Virus record (IMG/VR): IMGVR_UViG_3300037065_000029
Location: 1-30,737 of that record
DNA: 30,737 nt
Direction: 5' to 3' (one strand)
From: a virus
Shown here piece after piece: positions 27,318 through 30,737 of the stretch. How positions within the stretch are numbered: position 1 is the stretch's first letter; each line of letters starts with the position of its first letter. The position numbers and the translations under genes were made by a program. The notes under the pieces are model-generated. The model worked only from the letters and a program-made list of their open reading frames with translations. It ran no database searches and had not been told where the DNA came from.

Positions 27318-28495
27318 GAGGTTCCTCCGGGTGCGGTCTTGGCGGGTGAGCGGTCGGAGAGGATCTGCAGCTCGGTCATCTCCGCGATCTGCTCGGGCGT
27401 GAAGGGCGGCAGGTTGTCCATCTCGCGGGCCTCAGACGGGGCGCGGAGCTTGCCGGTGACCTGGGCCCCGAGGATCGCGGCGCGCTGCTGCGGGTCCATG
27501 CGGAGCACGGCGTCGGTGTTCAGCTTGACGAACCGCGGCTGCGGGAGGATCCGGGACAGGGCCCGCTCGCGGCGCTGGATCGCGGCACCCAGGTTCATGA
27601 TGAGCAGCTGGAGGTTGCGCTGGGTGACGTTCGCGTAGGTCACCGAGGAGCCCTGCGCGGGGGCGTCGATCATGTCGCCGGGAACCCCGAAGAACCGGGC
27701 CATATCGCCGATCGAGTAGTTCATCTCCTCGATGAACGCCGACTCCGCCGCGACGGCCTGGATCATCTTGTAGTCCCAGTCCTTGCCCGTCACGAACGGC
27801 TCGCCCGACTTCACCGTCGCGAGGAACCGCACCTTGGAGACCCTGGCCTCCTCCGGGGTGACCGTCTTCTCGGTGTTCTTCAAGATCGCGCCGGGCACTG
27901 CGCCGTTCGCGAACCAGTCCAGGGCGAACTGCTGCGCCGCGAGGTACCCGCCGATCGCCGCGGCCGCGTAGGCCACCGGGGACAGGCCCACGTGCATGCC
28001 GGGCAGGACGTGCTGGCGTTCGTGCCAGACGTCGCGCGGCAGATAGTCGGTCCGCCCGATGCGGTACTTCTGGATCAGCCCACCGCGAACCACGACGGTG
28101 ACCTCGTCCGCGGAGCGCGGCTCGATCTGCGCCGGCAGACCGGCGCCGTCCCGAGCCGTGATCAGGCCGAAGCAGTTCCCGATCCGGTCGAGATCCGTCT
28201 GGGTCGAGGCCATCCACTCGGTGATGTCCATCGGCTGGCCGTCGCCGTGCGAAGACGGGGTGACCAGCAAAGGCGGGGTCGTGACCGCGACGTTGATGCC
28301 GAGGCCCGGGACCTTTCGGTAGCAGTCGATCGGCATCATCGAGACCAGGTCCGAGCGCAACCGGATCGCCGCCCACACCGCCGAGTGCCGCAGCGCCGAG
28401 TCAGACGTCACGTTGACCGACCCGGTGCGGCCCAGCCCCCGCGCGGGGACGAGCTCCTGGTTGGTGTCCCCCAGCGCCCGACGTAGCAAGCTCAT
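27314..28495 (-). CDS. Portal protein, HK97 family (393 aa)
   Basis: Family segments appear in order: SALRHSAVWAAIRLRSDLV, MPIDCYRK, WMASTQTDLDRIGNCFGLI, a helix YLAAQQFALDWFANGAVPG, then SIGDMARFFGVPGDMI and PAQGSSVTYANVTQRNLQL. It forms the dodecameric ring for DNA passage at the portal vertex and docks the terminase. ATG 28495 overlaps the stop of the small membrane protein gene (ATGA). The length of 393 aa is normal for the family. Confidence 0.95.
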   Translation of the reverse strand: MSLLRRALGDTNQELVPARGLGRTGSVNVTSDSALRHSAVWAAIRLRSDLVSMMPIDCYRKVPGLGINVAVTTPPLLVTPSSHGDGQPMDITEWMASTQTDLDRIGNCFGLITARDGAGLPAQIEPRSADEVTVVVRGGLIQKYRIGRTDYLPRDVWHERQHVLPGMHVGLSPVAYAAAAIGGYLAAQQFALDWFANGAVPGAILKNTEKTVTPEEARVSKVRFLATVKSGEPFVTGKDWDYKMIQAVAAESAFIEEMNYSIGDMARFFGVPGDMIDAPAQGSSVTYANVTQRNLQLLIMNLGAAIQRRERALSRILPQPRFVKLNTDAVLRMDPQQRAAILGAQVTGKLRAPSEAREMDNLPPFTPEQIAEMTELQILSDRSPAKTAPGGTS

Positions 28496-28665
28496 CGTCG
28501 ACCGCCCTTCTGCTGGTGGTCGACGACCCAGGACACCCCGACAAGACCCGCGCCCGCGAGCGCGACCGCGCCCGGCGTCGACCACTGCGCGACGAACAGC
28601 GCGGCGGCCGTGACGAGCAAGACCATGCCGAAGAGATCCAGCACGGTCGTGAGGTGCTCACGCAT
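28492..28665 (-). CDS. Small membrane protein between terL and portal (57 aa)
   Basis: Two hydrophobic segments (LDLFGMVLLVTAAALFVA, about 9-26, and GAVALAGAGLVGVSWVV, about 33-49) with a short basic end (QQKGGRR) predict a two-helix membrane hairpin. ATG 28665 has GGAGG 6 nt upstream; the longer frame to 28710 lacks a site. It is an unusual place for a membrane protein, although small ones occur here in some actinophages. Function unknown. Confidence 0.65.
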   Translation of the reverse strand: MREHLTTVLDLFGMVLLVTAAALFVAQWSTPGAVALAGAGLVGVSWVVDHQQKGGRR

Positions 28666-28678
28666 CCAGGACCTCCGA

Positions 28679-30175
28679 TCAGTGCAGCGAGTCGAGGATG
28701 TTGTAGTCACTGCCGGCGAGCTGCACGAGCAGGTGCCGGGCGAACGTGACGACGTACACGGGGGTGATGTCCGTGAGCGAGCGGCCCCGCCAGAACGTCC
28801 AGGCGCCGTCGGTCGACTTCTTCACCGCCGAGAACAGGGCCGTGTTCAGGACCGGGTCGCCCGGGTGGGCGAGCTCACCGGAGAGCGCGTCGTCGTACAG
28901 GCCGCCGCAACCGTCGATCTTGTCCCGGATCGTCATCCGCTTGACGATGAAGCCGTTCGTCTCGAGCTCGGACTCCAGCGCGCCGGCCGCACCCGACCCG
29001 TCGATCGCGACCATGTCGCCGCCGAACTCCAAGCGCAGCGCTACGAGGCGGCGGACCACCCAGTGCGGCGGGCCCTGCTCGTGGTCGATGACCTCGACGT
29101 ACGCGCGCCGCCCGGGGTGGCGAGCGGCAAACCCGATCGCCGCCCAGTCGCGGTCCGGGGAGACGTCCACCGACCAGACCGGGTCGCCGGTCCAGTCGAT
29201 CGCCGCTTCCTCGAGCGCGCACCCGGCCCACGCGAGGCGCGGGATGATCGGGTCCGCGACCTTGCGCTTGGGCCACCACCCGAAGAACGCGCGGTCCCAC
29301 TCCTCGGGGTTGGCCGCGAACGACTCGCGGGCCGCGGTGAGCTTCGCTTCCGTGGTCAGGTACCCGACCGCCGGGTGGTACTTCCAGAGATTCGCCGGAT
29401 CCTCACGGTCGGCGTCGGGCGGCGCCGCGTACTCCACGAGCATCGTCCGCGACGTCCGCAAGTGCATCGGCTTGGCCGCGTCGAGCTCAACCCGCGCCCG
29501 CGCCAGCTCGAGCTTGGCCCGCAGGTACGTCGACGTGTGGTCGCCGGCCGCCGACATCACCCAGAGCTGCGAGTCCGGGACGTTCGTCATGGCCGGCATC
29601 ATCGACGCCTCGACCCGCGCGTCCTGGTGCGCGAACGCCTCGTCGATCATCCCCTTGTGCAGCTTCGGGCCGTGGCCCGAGGTCGTCTTCACCGAGTCGA
29701 TGCGCCACTTCGACCCGTTCGCGAACGCGATGTGCTCGCTGCCCGTCTTCGCGTTGAAGCCCGGCATCCCCCGGCGCTTGGCCCCCACCCGGGTGTCCAG
29801 GAACGCCCGCAGCGGGGAGTCCCGCAGGGGGATGTAGAAGTCGTTCTCCAGGCGCTCGTAGGCCATCAGCCGGTTCTGCGCGGTGTACCTGACCACCGCC
29901 TGCGGGGTGAACAAGCACGTGTCCGTGAGCTCGGCGCGCGCCTGCGTCGATTTGCCTGTCTGGCGCTGCGCGACGACCAGGACCTCGGAGTACCAGGGCA
30001 ACCCCGTCGCCGGGTCGACCTCGTGCGCGATGTCCGCAGCCATCCGCTGCCACGGGATGTACTCCTCGCCCATCTTCGCCGAGACCGCCGCCACGCGGCC
30101 GCCGGTCGTCTCGCGCGCCGGGTTGCGTTCGGTGCAGTAGAGCGGGACAGCCTCAGGCCTGGCGCCCCGACCCAC
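28679..30175 (-). CDS. terL: Terminase large subunit (498 aa)
   Basis: This is the ATPase and nuclease that packages DNA. The N-terminal ATPase has a Walker A-type VVAQRQTGKST (67-77) and a Walker B-type GMIDEAF (175-181). The C-terminal RNase H-like nuclease has acidic motifs in VDVSPDRDW (about 337-344) and MVAIDGSG (about 388-395), with a third acidic patch near 432-440 (YDDALSGEL). GTG 30175 has GGAGGG 5 nt upstream and overlaps terS by 23 nt. This type is widespread in actinophages with cohesive ends. Confidence 0.97.
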   Translation of the reverse strand: MGRGARPEAVPLYCTERNPARETTGGRVAAVSAKMGEEYIPWQRMAADIAHEVDPATGLPWYSEVLVVAQRQTGKSTQARAELTDTCLFTPQAVVRYTAQNRLMAYERLENDFYIPLRDSPLRAFLDTRVGAKRRGMPGFNAKTGSEHIAFANGSKWRIDSVKTTSGHGPKLHKGMIDEAFAHQDARVEASMMPAMTNVPDSQLWVMSAAGDHTSTYLRAKLELARARVELDAAKPMHLRTSRTMLVEYAAPPDADREDPANLWKYHPAVGYLTTEAKLTAARESFAANPEEWDRAFFGWWPKRKVADPIIPRLAWAGCALEEAAIDWTGDPVWSVDVSPDRDWAAIGFAARHPGRRAYVEVIDHEQGPPHWVVRRLVALRLEFGGDMVAIDGSGAAGALESELETNGFIVKRMTIRDKIDGCGGLYDDALSGELAHPGDPVLNTALFSAVKKSTDGAWTFWRGRSLTDITPVYVVTFARHLLVQLAGSDYNILDSLH

Positions 30176-30674
30176 TCTCGCCCTCCCCCGCCATCTGCCG
30201 CAGCAGCTCCTCCGCGTCGTCCGCGACCGGCGTCGCGCCAGCCGGGTTGTCCGTCATGCCCTTGAACCCGAGGATCGCGAGGCGACTCAGGATCTCGAGC
30301 TGACGCAGCTGGATGCCCGAGACCAGGTCGAGCCGGTCAAGCTTGCCGATCTGGTCCAGCACCCGCGCGTTCAGCCGGCCCATCAGCACCAGGTGCCGGC
30401 GCCACGCCACGGCCTCGTCGGGCTCCGCGATGTCCGCGAGCAGCGCTGCCTCGATCGGCCCCGCGGCGCACGCCATGTCGAGGGCCGGCACCGAGGCGAG
30501 CGGCTCGCGCACCACCTCGACGATCAGCGGCGCACCCGACGCCTCCGCGAGCTCGCGGCGCTTCCGGCCGGCCCGCCAGGCCGCGTTGTGCAGACGGTGA
30601 CCCTCACGGCAGACCGAGCAGTGGCACCCGCGCCGGTAGCCGGGCTGCCCGTGGTTCGTAATCTCCGACGTCAA
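30153..30674 (-). CDS. terS: Terminase small subunit (173 aa)
   Basis: It lies directly upstream of terL and overlaps its start. The N-terminus has an actinophage-type signature (NHGQPGYRRGCHCSVCREGH, with three Cys), followed by basic and helical parts (NAAWRAGRKR; WRRHLVLMGRLNARVLDQI; LRQLEILSRLAILG) suited to DNA binding and ring assembly. It would recognise cos and recruit the large subunit. I chose TTG 30674, because AGGAGG lies 8 nt upstream; GTG 30683 overlaps that ribosome site. The identity is from position and pattern rather than a unique motif. Confidence 0.78.
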   Translation of the reverse strand: MTSEITNHGQPGYRRGCHCSVCREGHRLHNAAWRAGRKRRELAEASGAPLIVEVVREPLASVPALDMACAAGPIEAALLADIAEPDEAVAWRRHLVLMGRLNARVLDQIGKLDRLDLVSGIQLRQLEILSRLAILGFKGMTDNPAGATPVADDAEELLRQMAGEGESGSGRQA

Positions 30675-30737
30675 TGGAACCACCTCCTGTGGGGCGCCAC
30701 CTGGGGGGATTCATGGCGTAGAGAAAAAATGGTTCAC
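30675..30737. other. Right end of window: candidate cos region
   Basis: This end lies immediately upstream of terS and is locally A/T-rich (a run of six A near 30724-30729). The left end (1-52) is also A/T-rich with CTAAAAACT. If the ends are joined, the junction forms TCAC|GTGA inside a 14-bp near-palindrome. This fits a terminase nicking site, although circularisation is not proven here. Confidence 0.45.

Noticed and set aside
28610-30265. A 551-residue plus-strand frame opposite the large terminase gene
   Set aside because: It is a shadow frame of terL, which carries Walker and nuclease motifs on the minus strand.
1-30737. Terminal direct repeats indicating a circular assembly or redundant ends
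   Set aside because: The first and last bases do not repeat one another in the same orientation; only a short imperfect inverted repeat is seen.
1-30737. A defence system, toxin-antitoxin pair, retron or other new enzymatic cassette
   Set aside because: I looked for paired small genes, reverse transcriptase, nuclease-helicase or signalling domains and saw none. The unassigned genes are short and have no motif that would support such a claim.

Overview
The window reads as a complete or near-complete genome of a temperate tailed phage (siphovirus type, HK97-like head) that infects a GC-rich actinobacterium. The evidence for the host is two WhiB-family genes (a family confined to Actinomycetota and their phages), very high GC, frequent GTG starts, and an attachment site matching the 3' half of an elongator tRNA-Met(CAT) gene. 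I cannot name the genus. No bacterial chromosomal gene is present, the attP is uninterrupted, and all expected modules occur once, so this looks like a free phage genome rather than an integrated prophage. Read on the minus strand from the right end, the order is the usual one: terminase, portal, protease, capsid, connectors, tail, lysis, integration/immunity, early genes, HNH.

Layout by coordinate: 53-9049 (minus strand) is the early/lytic operon. From 9049 downward it holds a Cro-like regulator, an excisionase-like protein, several small unknowns, a ParB-like protein, a WhiB, a sliding-clamp-like protein, zinc-ribbon proteins, an HNH/replication-type protein with candidate origin iterons inside its gene, a second WhiB, conserved small actinophage proteins, and at the end an HNH endonuclease. 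Many of these genes overlap as ATGA, GTGA or TGATG, so translation is probably coupled. 9050-9216 is the divergent switch region. 9217-11578 (plus strand) is the lysogeny operon: repressor, two unknowns, a second excisionase-like protein and a tyrosine integrase. The attP (core about 11649-11690) lies just downstream, flanked by arm-type repeats. A lone plus-strand gene (11868-12152) follows and ends at a strong bidirectional terminator (12160-12201).

12215-30674 (minus strand) is the late region. In transcription order it holds terS, terL, a small membrane protein, portal, prohead protease, major capsid protein, head-tail connectors, tail tube, an HK97 gp10-like protein, a frameshifted pair of tail assembly chaperones, tape measure, six tail-tip/fibre proteins, two membrane proteins, a 43-residue protein, a CHAP endolysin with four cell-wall-binding repeats, and a holin.

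The most unusual points are: (i) two excisionase-like paralogs, about 72% identical over 57 residues, one in the lytic and one in the lysogenic operon; (ii) G14 and G16 homopolymers inside the 3' end of the repressor gene, where a one-base change would truncate the protein; (iii) integrase arm-type repeats, one of which lies inside the integrase coding sequence; (iv) tandem 11-bp iterons inside the replication-type gene; and (v) a near-palindrome centred exactly on the junction of the two window ends. I found no clear previously undescribed enzyme system.
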